From Pseudomonas lini (GTDB lineage Bacteria > Pseudomonadota > Gammaproteobacteria > Pseudomonadales > Pseudomonadaceae): DNA of 64,000 nucleotides. Positions within the stretch are counted from its first letter, which is position 1, and each line of letters opens with the position of its first letter. The stretch covers positions 62,001-126,000 of the forward strand of contig NZ_JAUSSR010000014.1 of the NCBI RefSeq assembly GCF_030812475.1. Reading direction: 5' to 3'. Positions 34,231 to 43,003 of this stretch are shown here, piece by piece. The translations under genes were made by a program, and so were the position numbers. The notes beneath the pieces were generated by a model, which was not told the DNA's origin, ran no database searches, and saw only the letters and a list, made by a program, of their open reading frames with translations.

Positions 34231-36741
34231 TCAGTGTCCATCCCCGGAATGCCCACCCGCCTGACCGGCGCCCTGCTCCGGCCCCTTGCCGGCATCACCC
34301 TGCCTGCCGCCCTCGACATCCTGGCTGACTTTCTCCGTTTCCGCCGTGACCTTCCCCGCCTCTTTACCCAATTGATCGACAATCGCCAGGTTACTCTTGC
34401 GCACAGTGTCGACGAACCCCTGGAACGGCAGATCGGTGATGCCCACCAGACCAAAGTGACCGTTCTCACCGTCCTGCAGACGCCCGGTCACCGGTTGATC
34501 GAGGTATTGGAACCAATGCACCCCGACAATCGACGGTTCCTTCATCGCCTGTTTGAGGAAGTTCGCATAGGCCGGCCCACGGTCTTCTTCTTTGGCCAAT
34601 TGCGTCACGCCACCCCAGAACGGTCCGCGGTCCGTGGAGCCGACGTTGAATTCGGTGATCAGCACCGGCTTGTCCAGACTGCGCAACACGGCGAAGTCAT
34701 AGCCATCCTGCGGTTGCAGGGTGTACATGTTGAAGCTCAGCACGTCGCAATACTGGCCGCAGGACGCTACGGCTTCCGGGGTGCTGACGGCGAAGCGGCC
34801 GCCCAGCAACAGCTGATTCGGCGCATGCCACTTCAGCGAATCGGAAATGGTCTTGAAGTAGGTGTCGGCGAAGACCTTCTGGAAATACTTGAAGTCGGCT
34901 TCGATTTCCGGGTGCTCGGCGCTCGGCAGTGGCGGTACGAAGCCCGGGTCTTCCATCAACTCCCAGGCCGGCAGCTCAATGCCCCAGGCTTTGGACAGGC
35001 CTGCCTGGTTGCGGTATTTGTCCCGCAGCTGCTTGAGGAACGCGCGTTTGGCTGGCACGTCGGTGGTCATTTTCAAGGTGCCATAGGCCAGGGCGTAACG
35101 GGCTTTCGGGTCGTCGCCGGGACCGGCCCAGGCCAGTTCGTTATCGGCGAAATAGCCGATCAGCCATGGATCGTCGCGATGGTCGCGGGTTGCGATGGCC
35201 ACGGCACGTTCGGTGGCCATGGCGAACCGCGGATCGAACGGATCGGGCATGCCACCCCACCAATCATTGCCGGTGCTGATACTGGCGTAATCGCCGACGA
35301 TCGACAGTGGCAAGGTGTACGGCACACGGTCGGCGTTGGCCAGTACCGGAGCACTCCAGTTACCCACGGTGTTGAAACCCCAGGCCTGGAGGCGGTCCAG
35401 CGCCTGGTTGGCCCATTGCTGTTCATTTATCACGGCTTTGCAGGGCTCGGCGGCCGTCTGTTCAGCGGGTTGTACGACTGTCGCCACGGCGTCTGACTTG
35501 GCCGCCTCGGCTACACCGGCCTTGGACTCGGAAGCCGGGGCAACGGGTTGTTCAGCGGCCTTGTCGACCGTCGCCTCGAGCGCGTCGGCCTTGGCCGCCT
35601 CGGCAACCCCGGCCTTGGTATCGCTGCCCAGGGCGCAAGGTTCGCCATACAGGCGCTGCAGATTGGCCCCATAGAAGTCGTACCAGCGACCGGCGTTATA
35701 ACCACGGCCCTGATCGGCACCATTGCCGCCGCGGTTATCGCCTTCACCATAGTGGTTGGCCAGCACTTCGTCGGGCTTAGGCAGGGATTCGAACATCCAT
35801 TCTCGACCGGCGATGTAGGTCCGATTGACGTCCGGCGTCACGCTGTTGACACCTAGCGAGTAGAACGGATGGCCTTCCGGGGTCACCAGATACCAGCGAC
35901 CGTCACGTTTCTCTGTGCGGAAAAAGCCACTGGCCTTGAAGGCCGGACCTTTTTCCCAGCCTCCAAACCTGTCCAACGGGGCTTTCTGATGCTCGGCGAG
36001 CCAGGTTTTCAGTTGTTGCTGCTCCTTGGCCGCAGCGCTTTTCAGTTGTTCATCGTTGCTGATTTTCTCGGGCCATTTGGCTCGGGTGGATTGCCCATAA
36101 GCGTCCACCAGGCCGCCATAAGCCGCTTTGGTCACCGCCTCGCTTTCCTGCACGCCGAACCGCTCGAGCAGGATGCTCTGGGCGACTTTCGGCTGATCCA
36201 TCGACAAGGTCACCGACACCACCTGGCTGCGTTCCAACTCTCCCGCGCTGCTGGCCAGCAATACGCGCTGACCGTCAAAGGTCATCGGCATCGGCGGCCC
36301 GGCTTTCATCCCCAGGCTCAACGGCGTAAACGGCTGCAGCGGCACCAGCAAGGTTTGCGCAGGGCCAGCAGGCAAATCGACGCGACTGACCAGGGTCTTG
36401 CCGTCGTTGCTCTGGATTTTCACGTTCAGGGTCACGGCCCAATTCATCGCGCTTTGAATCCGCAGGCTCATGAAACCCGACTGCGACCAGTCCCAGGCAC
36501 CGGTTTGCGGGCTCAGGCGCAAGGTCGGTTGGACTGCCGGGTTGAACGTCACCCGGCGCAACACCTCGCCTTCGGCGGTTTGTTCGGCGTTGGATTGCGG
36601 CAGGCTGGCATCCTGAGTCGCCACCTGGACCACATCGGCGGGGCGCACAAAGTTAAACAGCGTCTGTTGGCCAGCAGGCGCCGCCAGTACAGGGGCTGCA
36701 AACATCAGGGCAAAAACGGCAGGCAACGAGCGGCGAATCAT
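34231..36741 (-). CDS. Secreted GH50/beta-agarase-like protein
   Basis: 836 residues from MIRRSLPAVFALMFAAPVLA (signal peptide; mature from about residue 21). An N-terminal beta-rich part (about 30-240) precedes a (beta/alpha)8-like domain. Stretches such as GPAFKASGFFRTEKRDGRWY, LVTPEGHPFYSLGVNSVTPD and ITEFNVGSTDRGPFWGGV match GH50 agarase architecture; Glu in ITEFN would be one catalytic acid. An Ala/Glu/Lys-rich insertion with two KAGVAEAAK copies interrupts the domain (DNA about 35440-35635), and the C-terminus is a Gly/Gln-rich tail. The frame's open extension to 37041 overlaps dinG and is not real. Substrate unproven. Confidence 0.72.
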   Translation of the reverse strand: MIRRSLPAVFALMFAAPVLAAPAGQQTLFNFVRPADVVQVATQDASLPQSNAEQTAEGEVLRRVTFNPAVQPTLRLSPQTGAWDWSQSGFMSLRIQSAMNWAVTLNVKIQSNDGKTLVSRVDLPAGPAQTLLVPLQPFTPLSLGMKAGPPMPMTFDGQRVLLASSAGELERSQVVSVTLSMDQPKVAQSILLERFGVQESEAVTKAAYGGLVDAYGQSTRAKWPEKISNDEQLKSAAAKEQQQLKTWLAEHQKAPLDRFGGWEKGPAFKASGFFRTEKRDGRWYLVTPEGHPFYSLGVNSVTPDVNRTYIAGREWMFESLPKPDEVLANHYGEGDNRGGNGADQGRGYNAGRWYDFYGANLQRLYGEPCALGSDTKAGVAEAAKADALEATVDKAAEQPVAPASESKAGVAEAAKSDAVATVVQPAEQTAAEPCKAVINEQQWANQALDRLQAWGFNTVGNWSAPVLANADRVPYTLPLSIVGDYASISTGNDWWGGMPDPFDPRFAMATERAVAIATRDHRDDPWLIGYFADNELAWAGPGDDPKARYALAYGTLKMTTDVPAKRAFLKQLRDKYRNQAGLSKAWGIELPAWELMEDPGFVPPLPSAEHPEIEADFKYFQKVFADTYFKTISDSLKWHAPNQLLLGGRFAVSTPEAVASCGQYCDVLSFNMYTLQPQDGYDFAVLRSLDKPVLITEFNVGSTDRGPFWGGVTQLAKEEDRGPAYANFLKQAMKEPSIVGVHWFQYLDQPVTGRLQDGENGHFGLVGITDLPFQGFVDTVRKSNLAIVDQLGKEAGKVTAETEKVSQDVEGGRQGDAGKGPEQGAGQAGGHSGDGH

Positions 36742-36836
36742 GAGAACGAAATTCTCCCTAACGACCCTTAATGGGCCAATGGAAAAGCGATGGTAGAGAG
36801 ATAGACAACGCGGCGGGCAAAATTGCCCACCGGTGT

Positions 36837-38981
36837 TTAGGAAATTTCGCGCCGGAAAGGTGGCAACGCATTGAGGATCGCCTTGCCGTAGCGCTGGGTG
36901 ACCAGGCGCCGATCGAGCAAGGTGATGGTGCCGCGATCCTCTTCGGTCCGCAGCAAGCGACCACAGGCCTGGACCAGTTTCAGCGAGGCATCCGGCACCG
37001 AGATTTCCATGAACGGATTGCCGCCCCGAGCCTCGATCCATTCGGCCAGGGCCGCTTCGACCGGGTCATCGGGTACCGAGAACGGAATCTTGGCGATCAC
37101 CACGTGTTCGCAATACGCACCGGGCAAGTCGACCCCCTCGGCAAAGCTCGCCAGGCCGAACAGCACGCTGGAATCCCCACCGTCGACCCGCGCCTTGTGC
37201 TTGTTCAGGGTTTCCTGTTTCGACAGGTTGCCTTGAATGAACACTTGTTTGCGCCAGTCGCGATCCAGGCCGTCGAACACGTCCTGCATCTGTTTGCGCG
37301 AGGAGAACAGCACCAGCGTGCCCCGGGAACCTTCCACCAGCGCCGGCAAGTCACGGATGATCGCCGCGGTGTGGGCCGGTGCGTCACGCGGATCGGCCTT
37401 CAGGTCCGGCACCCGGAGAACGCCGGCATCAGCGTGGTGAAACGGGCTCGGGACCACGGCGGTGACGGCTTTTTTCGGCAGCCCGGCGCGCATGCGGAAG
37501 CGGTCGAATGTTCCGAGGGCGGTCAGGGTCGCGGAAGTCACCAGCGCGCCGTACGCCACGTTCCACAGATTGCGTCGGAGCATTTCGGCCGCAAGAATCG
37601 GGCTGGCGTTGACCTCGATGTCGAACAGCGAACCGCTTTCAGCCAGGGTCAGCCACCGGGCCATGGGCGGATTGTCTTCCGGGTCCTCGACGGTGAAGGC
37701 GGTCCACAGCTCCCAGTTGCCCGAAGAACGGGACAACAGGCTGCCGAACAGCGGATACCACTCTTCGGCCTGGTTGCTGGCGATGCCGATGTTGACCTCG
37801 CCGTCCATGCCTTCCTTGAGCAGTTCGGTCAGACGGGTGAACAGGTCGGTCAGACGGGCAAAGGCTTTCTTCAGCTCGATGCCCATCTCACGCATGTGCT
37901 CGGGAATCACCCCACCGACGAAACGGTGGCGCGGCCGTTCGCGGCCTTCCACGTCTTCGCCCGGTTTGAAATCGGCGACCTGTTCGCAGGCGGTGAACAT
38001 GAACTGCTGCTGGGTCTTGATCTCCCGCGCCAGCTCCGGCACCTGTTCGATCAACTTGCCCAGATCCCCGGGCAACGGGTGCTGGGCCAGCAATTTGGTC
38101 AGGTTCTTGGCGGTGGTTTCCAGCCAGTCGGCGGTGGAGCGCAGGCGCGTGTAGTGGGCGAAATGGCCGATGGCCTTGTCCGGCAGGTGATGGCCTTCGT
38201 CGAATACGTAGATGGTGTCGCGCGGGTCCGGCAACACGGCGCCGCCGCCCAGGGCCAGGTCGGCCAGCACCATGTCGTGGTTGGTGACGATCACGTCGAC
38301 CTTGCCCATGCCTTCGCGGGCCTTGTAGAAGGCGCACTGGCCGAAGTTGGGGCAATGGCGGTTGGTGCACTGGCTGTGATCGGTGGTCAGGCGCGCCCAG
38401 TCGGCGTCTTCCAGGGCGGTTGACCAACTGTCGCGGTCGCCGTCCCATTTATTTCCGGCGAGCTTCTCGATCATGCTGGTGAACAGCTTCTGGCTGGCTT
38501 CGTCGACCTCGATCTTGAAGCCTTCTTCTTCGAACAGCTGCGCCGTGGCGGTTTGCGCCTGGCCTTCCTGCAGCAGCATGTCGAGCTTGGACAGGCACAT
38601 GTAGCGCCCGCGCCCCTTGGCCAGGGCAAAGCTGAAATTCAGACCGCTGTTGCGCATCAGGTCGGGCAGATCCTTGTAGACGATCTGCTCTTGCAGGGCC
38701 ACGGTGGCCGTGGCGATCACCAGGCGTTTGCCGGCAGCCTTGGCCGTGGGGATGGCCGCGAGGCTGTAGGCCACGGTTTTACCTGTACCGGTGCCGGCTT
38801 CCACCGCGACAATCGCGGGGTCGCCACTGCGCCGGCCTTCGTCGTCGGTGTCGATGGCACCGAGGACCTTGGCAATTTCGGCGATCATCAGGCGTTGTCC
38901 GTAGCGCGGCTTGAGGCTCTTGGCTTCGAGAAAACGCGAATAGGCGCCCTGGATCGTGGTTTTGAGTTCGGTGCTGATCAT
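36837..38981 (-). CDS. dinG: ATP-dependent DNA helicase DinG
   Basis: 714 residues. XPD/DinG-family 5'-3' helicase that removes R-loops and resolves replication blocks. Walker A in VEAGTGTGKTVAYSLA (about residues 60-75), the four cysteines of the iron-sulfur cluster in the CLSKLD...QCTNRHCPNFGQCAFY region, DEGH box in YVFDEGHHLPD, and motif VI in VQACGRLLRTEEDRGTI. Seen on the minus strand, 96 bases upstream of the GH50-like gene; probably separate. LexA box not identified. Confidence 0.95.
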   Translation of the reverse strand: MISTELKTTIQGAYSRFLEAKSLKPRYGQRLMIAEIAKVLGAIDTDDEGRRSGDPAIVAVEAGTGTGKTVAYSLAAIPTAKAAGKRLVIATATVALQEQIVYKDLPDLMRNSGLNFSFALAKGRGRYMCLSKLDMLLQEGQAQTATAQLFEEEGFKIEVDEASQKLFTSMIEKLAGNKWDGDRDSWSTALEDADWARLTTDHSQCTNRHCPNFGQCAFYKAREGMGKVDVIVTNHDMVLADLALGGGAVLPDPRDTIYVFDEGHHLPDKAIGHFAHYTRLRSTADWLETTAKNLTKLLAQHPLPGDLGKLIEQVPELAREIKTQQQFMFTACEQVADFKPGEDVEGRERPRHRFVGGVIPEHMREMGIELKKAFARLTDLFTRLTELLKEGMDGEVNIGIASNQAEEWYPLFGSLLSRSSGNWELWTAFTVEDPEDNPPMARWLTLAESGSLFDIEVNASPILAAEMLRRNLWNVAYGALVTSATLTALGTFDRFRMRAGLPKKAVTAVVPSPFHHADAGVLRVPDLKADPRDAPAHTAAIIRDLPALVEGSRGTLVLFSSRKQMQDVFDGLDRDWRKQVFIQGNLSKQETLNKHKARVDGGDSSVLFGLASFAEGVDLPGAYCEHVVIAKIPFSVPDDPVEAALAEWIEARGGNPFMEISVPDASLKLVQACGRLLRTEEDRGTITLLDRRLVTQRYGKAILNALPPFRREIS

Positions 38982-39080
38982 GAATTGTCGGGCGCAAAAA
39001 ACGCTGGATAAATTTTCAGTGGTTCGGTTCGGTCGCTATCATACCCCGCTAATTAATCCCGCGCAGAACGGAGTACCTCA

Positions 39081-39545
39081 ATGACACCTTTTGGCATCGT
39101 TTATACCCTGCATGTCCTGTCCGCCCTGGTTTGGGTCGGCGGCATGTTTTTCGCCTGGATGGTCTTGCGCCCCGCCGCGATGAAGGCACTGGAAGGTCCG
39201 GCCCGGTTGAAACTGTGGGTTGAAGTGTTTCAAGGGTTTTTCCGCTGGGTCTGGGTGGCGGTGGTGCTTTTGCCTATCAGTGGCGTGGGCATGATCCATC
39301 TGCAATACGCCGGGTTTGAAACCGCGCCACGTTATGTGCAGGTGATGATGGGATTGTATGTGGTGATGACTGCGTTGTTTATCCGGATTCAGGCGTTGAT
39401 GTTGCCCGAGTTGCGCGTTGCGGTAACGGCGCAGGATTGGCCGACGGGGGCTGCGGTGCTGGGAAGGATTCGCCGGTTGGTGGGGATCAATCTGATCGTC
39501 GGGTTGGTGTTGGTGGCGATTGCTGCGGCGCGGCCGATGTTTTGA
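39081..39545 (+). CDS. CopD-like integral membrane protein
   Basis: 154 residues, four membrane helices. MTPFGIVYTLHVLSALVWVG with GGMFFAWMVLRPAA is the start of CopD-domain proteins; His in LHVLS and in MIHLQYAG could bind heme or copper. Divergent from dinG. No copper genes nearby, so the role is unclear. Confidence 0.75.
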   Translation: MTPFGIVYTLHVLSALVWVGGMFFAWMVLRPAAMKALEGPARLKLWVEVFQGFFRWVWVAVVLLPISGVGMIHLQYAGFETAPRYVQVMMGLYVVMTALFIRIQALMLPELRVAVTAQDWPTGAAVLGRIRRLVGINLIVGLVLVAIAAARPMF

Positions 39546-39635
39546 GGTGGCTGGTCTGACGTCATCGCGTGCGATGCGGCGATCCGACTTGCCCGCGATG
39601 ACAACCGATCAGACGACACACATCTCAGGAACGGA

Positions 39636-40394
39636 TTACAACCGCTGGACCGTCACCGAACCTTCCGCCCCCGCAGGCCCCGGCTGACCATCAGCCCCAG
39701 GATGCCCGCCCTTGCCGCCATCGGCCTCATACACCAGGCAGCCCTTGGCCTTGCCACCCGCCCCCGGCTTGCCACCAGGGCCAGCCAGACCACCGGCACC
39801 GCCGGCGACCTGGACCTTGATCTGTTCCGCCGGATAATCGCGCGGCACTTCCAGCCGGACCAGCGCACCGGGAGCCCCCGGCTGGCCGTCGGCGCCATTG
39901 CTGCCATCGGCTCCGCGACCCGCCTGGCCCCAGGTGCACCCCGGCGCCTGCCCGTTGGCCCCATCCAGCCCGACAAAACCCGGTGCGCCGGCGCCGCCGC
40001 GAGCATCTACCGACAATTGCGGCGCATTCAGCGCCTTGATATGTAAAGTCAGGTTACGCCCGGAACGGGCAGCCTTGAGGTAGGTCCCGGGCGCACCGCG
40101 AGCGGTAATCTGGCTGCCTTCGGCCAATTGGGCACGGCTGACGTTAAGCGCCAGCGCCTGTTCGCCGGGTACGATCGCGATCCGCGCTTCACGCCCCAGG
40201 TGAAGTTGATCGACCGTCACTTGCGTCACGTTCGAGGGGATCAGCAAGGTGCCGTAATCGGCCACTTCCAGGCGTTCCAGGTGCAAGGTGCTGGCGGTGT
40301 TGGGCAAGCGCATCAGTGAGTTGGTTTCAACGCTTACCACCTGAGCGCAAGCCAGTGGGCTGACGAGTGCGGCGAGCAGACAGAGTTTACGCAT
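39636..40394 (-). CDS. Exported collagen-like Gly-rich protein
   Basis: 252 residues from MRKLCLLAALVSPLACAQVV, with a signal peptide. The first 130 residues are beta-rich (LNVSRAQLAEGSQITARGAP). Two Gly-X-Y stretches follow: GADGSNGADGQPGAPGALV and GGKGGHPGADGQPGPAGAEG, with GGAGGLAGPGGKPGAGGKAK between. Collagen-like bacterial proteins are usually on the cell surface. The start overlaps the end of the DUF1145 gene by eight bases, so the pair is one operon. Function unknown. Confidence 0.75.
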   Translation of the reverse strand: MRKLCLLAALVSPLACAQVVSVETNSLMRLPNTASTLHLERLEVADYGTLLIPSNVTQVTVDQLHLGREARIAIVPGEQALALNVSRAQLAEGSQITARGAPGTYLKAARSGRNLTLHIKALNAPQLSVDARGGAGAPGFVGLDGANGQAPGCTWGQAGRGADGSNGADGQPGAPGALVRLEVPRDYPAEQIKVQVAGGAGGLAGPGGKPGAGGKAKGCLVYEADGGKGGHPGADGQPGPAGAEGSVTVQRL

Positions 40395-40665
40395 GGGAAG
40401 CCTTCGATACGGCAGGAGCCGGGATGGTTTGCAGGTGGTAGACACCGAAAAAGAGGATTTTCAGGCGATCACGCCAAGGGTGGGCGCGCCCTCTGAGGCT
40501 GCGAAAGCAGAACACCGCCTCCAGCAGATGAAGGCCTGCCAGCAGGCTGCCAGCCACATTGACCAACAGGTGCAGCGGATAGACAAACGGCATGAGCAGG
40601 TTGACCAGCACCACCAGCCAGAAGAGCAGGGTCAACAGCTTCCCCAACCACCAGAACACCTTCAT
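40387..40665 (-). CDS. DUF1145 family membrane protein (YhhL-like)
   Basis: 92 residues, two to three membrane helices (WWLGKLLTLLFWLVVLVNLL; PLHLLVNVAGSLLAGLHLLE). Resembles the small DUF1145 inner-membrane proteins. First gene of the pair with the collagen-like gene; a Fur-like box stands directly upstream. Confidence 0.75.
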   Translation of the reverse strand: MKVFWWLGKLLTLLFWLVVLVNLLMPFVYPLHLLVNVAGSLLAGLHLLEAVFCFRSLRGRAHPWRDRLKILFFGVYHLQTIPAPAVSKASHA

Positions 40666-40676
40666 ACGCGCCCCCG

Positions 40677-40694
40677 TTGAGAATTATTCTTTGC
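40677..40694. promoter_or_regulatory. Fur-like box upstream of the DUF1145/collagen-like pair
   Basis: TTGAGAATTATTCTTTGC contains the inverted repeat AGAATaATTCT and resembles Fur sites of the TGAGAATnATTCTCA kind, with the last positions off. It lies 12 bases upstream of the DUF1145 ATG and would overlap the -10 region, a position for repression. Confidence 0.4.
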
Positions 40695-40810
40695 ACGCAC
40701 AGTAACGGCTTCCACGCGGGATAAGCCAGAGGGCAACGGAAAATTCTTCATGAAGGTGCCCAATGGCCGCCGGACTCCGTGATGGCTGTCCGACGGCTCT
40801 GTTACGGGCC

Positions 40811-41524
40811 TCAGCGATTGATGTGCAACTCCACGCGACGGTTTTGCGCGCGCCCTGCGTCTGTTTCGTTATCGGCCACCGGCTCAAGCTCGCCACGGCC
40901 TTCGCTGGTGAGTTTGTTTGCCGCCAGGCCCCGGCTCAACAGATAGTCCGCCACGGCACTGGCACGACGTTCCGACAGTGCCTGGTTGTAGGCTTCCGAG
41001 CCTTTGCTGTCGGTATGACCGATCACCTTGATGCTCACCACATCGGCGCCCTGCAGTTTGCTCATCAGCGAATCCAGCTTGCTCTGCGCGGAAGGTGTCA
41101 GGTCCCAATGGTTGAAGGCGAACAGCACGTCGTCTCTGAGGACGATGACTTCGGCGCGAACCGGTTCAACGGGTTTCACGCTGGCCGGATACTGGGGCAA
41201 CGGGCAACCGTGATGCTCGACGGGCGTATTGGCCGGCGTATCAGGACAGCGATCGCGTCGATCGAAAACACCATCTTCGTCTTCGTCGCCATCCTGGGCA
41301 TAACAGATCAAACCACCGGTGAGGATACCGAGCGCCGCTCCACCGGCCGCCCAACCGCTACTTTGCAGAGCGCCCAGGCCACCACCCACCAGCCCGCCGA
41401 TCACACTGCAGATTGGCCAGGTTCGTTGATTCAAGGGGGCGGTGCCATCGCTGTGAGTAGCGCAACCGGTCAACACGCTGCCAAGCAGCAGAACCGGCAA
41501 GACGGTCCTTGTGAGAACACTCAT
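40811..41524 (-). CDS. OmpA-family lipoprotein with acidic Ca-type repeat (first copy)
   Basis: 237 residues, lipobox region LGSVLTGCATHSDG. A glycine-rich membrane-like segment (GGLVGGGLGALQSSGWAAGG) is followed by an acidic motif DGDEDEDGVFDRRDRCPDTP, like thrombospondin type 3 calcium repeats. The OmpA domain ends with TSEGRGELEPVADNETDAGR and AQNRRVELHINR. Paralogue of the next gene upstream, 91 bases away. A long hairpin covers its ribosome site. Confidence 0.85.
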   Translation of the reverse strand: MSVLTRTVLPVLLLGSVLTGCATHSDGTAPLNQRTWPICSVIGGLVGGGLGALQSSGWAAGGAALGILTGGLICYAQDGDEDEDGVFDRRDRCPDTPANTPVEHHGCPLPQYPASVKPVEPVRAEVIVLRDDVLFAFNHWDLTPSAQSKLDSLMSKLQGADVVSIKVIGHTDSKGSEAYNQALSERRASAVADYLLSRGLAANKLTSEGRGELEPVADNETDAGRAQNRRVELHINR

Positions 41525-41531
41525 GGTGAAA

Positions 41532-41569
41532 ACTCCTGTGTTACCGGCCGATGCCGGTTACACAGGAGT
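41532..41569 (-). promoter_or_regulatory. Hairpin that covers the ribosome site of the OmpA gene
   Basis: A 17-base stem with one mismatch and a four-base loop (CGAT). In the mRNA the arm next to the start contains ACAGGAGT, the Shine-Dalgarno sequence eight bases before the ATG at 41524, paired with ACTCCTGT in the other arm. If formed, it would block translation initiation. Without a U tract it is not a usual terminator. Confidence 0.65.
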
Positions 41570-41614
41570 AAAGACCCGCATCCGCGACTGCACAAGCCGC
41601 GGAATGCGAGGGGT

Positions 41615-42310
41615 CTAGCGGTTGATTTTGATCTCGGTGCGACGGTTCTGTGCACGGCCGTCAGCGGTTTTGTTATCGGCCACCGGCTGGCTTTCACCGG
41701 CACCGGCCACGGACACGAAGCTGCTGCGCGGTACCCCTTGGGAAATCAGGTATTCGACCACCGAATGCGCACGACGATCCGACAGTTTCTGGTTGTAGGC
41801 ATCACTGCCGACGCTGTCGGTATGACCGGTGACGGTCAGTTGGGCAGTGGAGGCCTCCTGTTTCAGGCGAGTGGCGATCGTGTTCAGTACCTCTTTATCG
41901 GAAGGGGTCAGGGTGGCTTTGTCGAACTGGAAATGAACATCGCGGATAACGATGACTTCTTCCTTGACAACAACGGCCTCTTCAACCACTGGTGCAGGCA
42001 CCGGTGGCGGGCAACCGTCGGCATCGACCTGCACGCCTCGAGGCGTACCCGGGCACTTGTCGCGGCTGTCCGGCACACCATCGCCGTCTTCGTCGCCATC
42101 ACCGTGAACCCAGCAATAGGCCGCAGCCGTGCCGCCGATCAGCAGCGCGCCATAGCCTGCCCATGCCGAACTCTCGGTTGCGCCGAGACCCGCACCGACG
42201 ACACCACCGACCGCCGCACAGGTCGGCCAGTCGGTTTTCTGCAAACCTGCGCAACCAGTCAACACACTGGTTAGCAGAACCAAGGGTAATGCTGTCCGAA
42301 CTATGCTCAT
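41615..42310 (-). CDS. OmpA-family lipoprotein with acidic Ca-type repeat (second copy)
   Basis: 231 residues, lipobox LTSVLTGCAGLQKTD. Same layout as its neighbour: Gly-rich segment, acidic repeat HGDGDEDGDGVPDSRDKCPG, Pro/Val linker, OmpA domain (LTVTGHTDSVGSDAYNQKLS; AQNRRTEIKINR). CAGGAG lies nine bases before the ATG and is not in a long stem. The two genes look like a tandem duplication that has diverged. Confidence 0.88.
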   Translation of the reverse strand: MSIVRTALPLVLLTSVLTGCAGLQKTDWPTCAAVGGVVGAGLGATESSAWAGYGALLIGGTAAAYCWVHGDGDEDGDGVPDSRDKCPGTPRGVQVDADGCPPPVPAPVVEEAVVVKEEVIVIRDVHFQFDKATLTPSDKEVLNTIATRLKQEASTAQLTVTGHTDSVGSDAYNQKLSDRRAHSVVEYLISQGVPRSSFVSVAGAGESQPVADNKTADGRAQNRRTEIKINR

Positions 42311-42501
42311 CTAGTTATCTCCTGAGGGATCGGCTTGAAGACCGATTCTAGGGAGTAAAGACCCCCCTTTTAATCTCCGCCAGCAATAGGCCGGTGCAGT
42401 TTTCTCCCGTGTTCGCGGCTGATCGACGCTTTTGACCCTATCAGGCTCTATATATGGACGTGCGGGCAGGCTAGTCTTGGCGCTCTGATTGAGGATCTCC
42501 G

Positions 42502-42999
42502 ATGATTGCAGGTATTTCTCCGCGCACGCCCCAGCAGGCGCTGGCCGCATTGCTCGATCGTTACGCCCCGGCGCGTCTGTTGCTGATTGGCGCCAGCGAA
42601 TTCCCCGCGCTTGAAGCGTTCAAGCTCGCCCACCCGGACACCTGCGTGGCCCATGCGGCCCCCGGCCCTTTGCCGGACGAACTGGCGGCTCGCCGGTTTG
42701 ACCTGGCGCTGGTGGTCGATTGCCTGGAACATTTGCCCAAGCGCGATGGCCTGAACCTGTTGGGCGGGATACGCAACCTCAACGCCAGCCGCATCGCGGT
42801 GCTGGCGGACTTGCCGGCCAGCGGCTGGCAAGAGACCGACTTCTTCTCCCTGGCCCTGCAAGCCAGCGAACGCTTCCAGCGTGACGAGCAGGTGCTGACC
42901 CTGTTCACTTATGATCTGCTGGACTACAAACAAGTCCCCGACTGGCTCAATTCGAGGTTTTGGGCCAATCCGGAAAACTTCGGGAAATATTGGTGGTAA
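42502..42999 (+). CDS. Hypothetical protein with methyltransferase-like pattern
   Basis: 165 residues. ARLLLIGASEFPALEAFKLA followed by DLALVVDCLEHLPKRDGLNL recalls a SAM-dependent methyltransferase (loop after beta-1 and DxLEHL motif), but the usual GxGxG is missing, so it may not bind SAM. I believe this family is listed as DUF6231 in pseudomonads, without certainty. It ends four bases before ychJ, and the next three genes follow closely, so it may head a small operon. Confidence 0.7.
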   Translation: MIAGISPRTPQQALAALLDRYAPARLLLIGASEFPALEAFKLAHPDTCVAHAAPGPLPDELAARRFDLALVVDCLEHLPKRDGLNLLGGIRNLNASRIAVLADLPASGWQETDFFSLALQASERFQRDEQVLTLFTYDLLDYKQVPDWLNSRFWANPENFGKYWW

Positions 43000-43003
43000 A
43001 GCA

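Noticed and set aside
36742..37041. 100-codon N-terminal extension of the GH50-like gene
   Set aside because: It overlaps the end of dinG in antisense, and a clear signal peptide begins at 36741.
40763..42274. A 503-codon plus-strand frame opposite the two OmpA genes
   Set aside because: Antisense shadow; both minus-strand genes have lipoboxes, OmpA motifs and ribosome sites.
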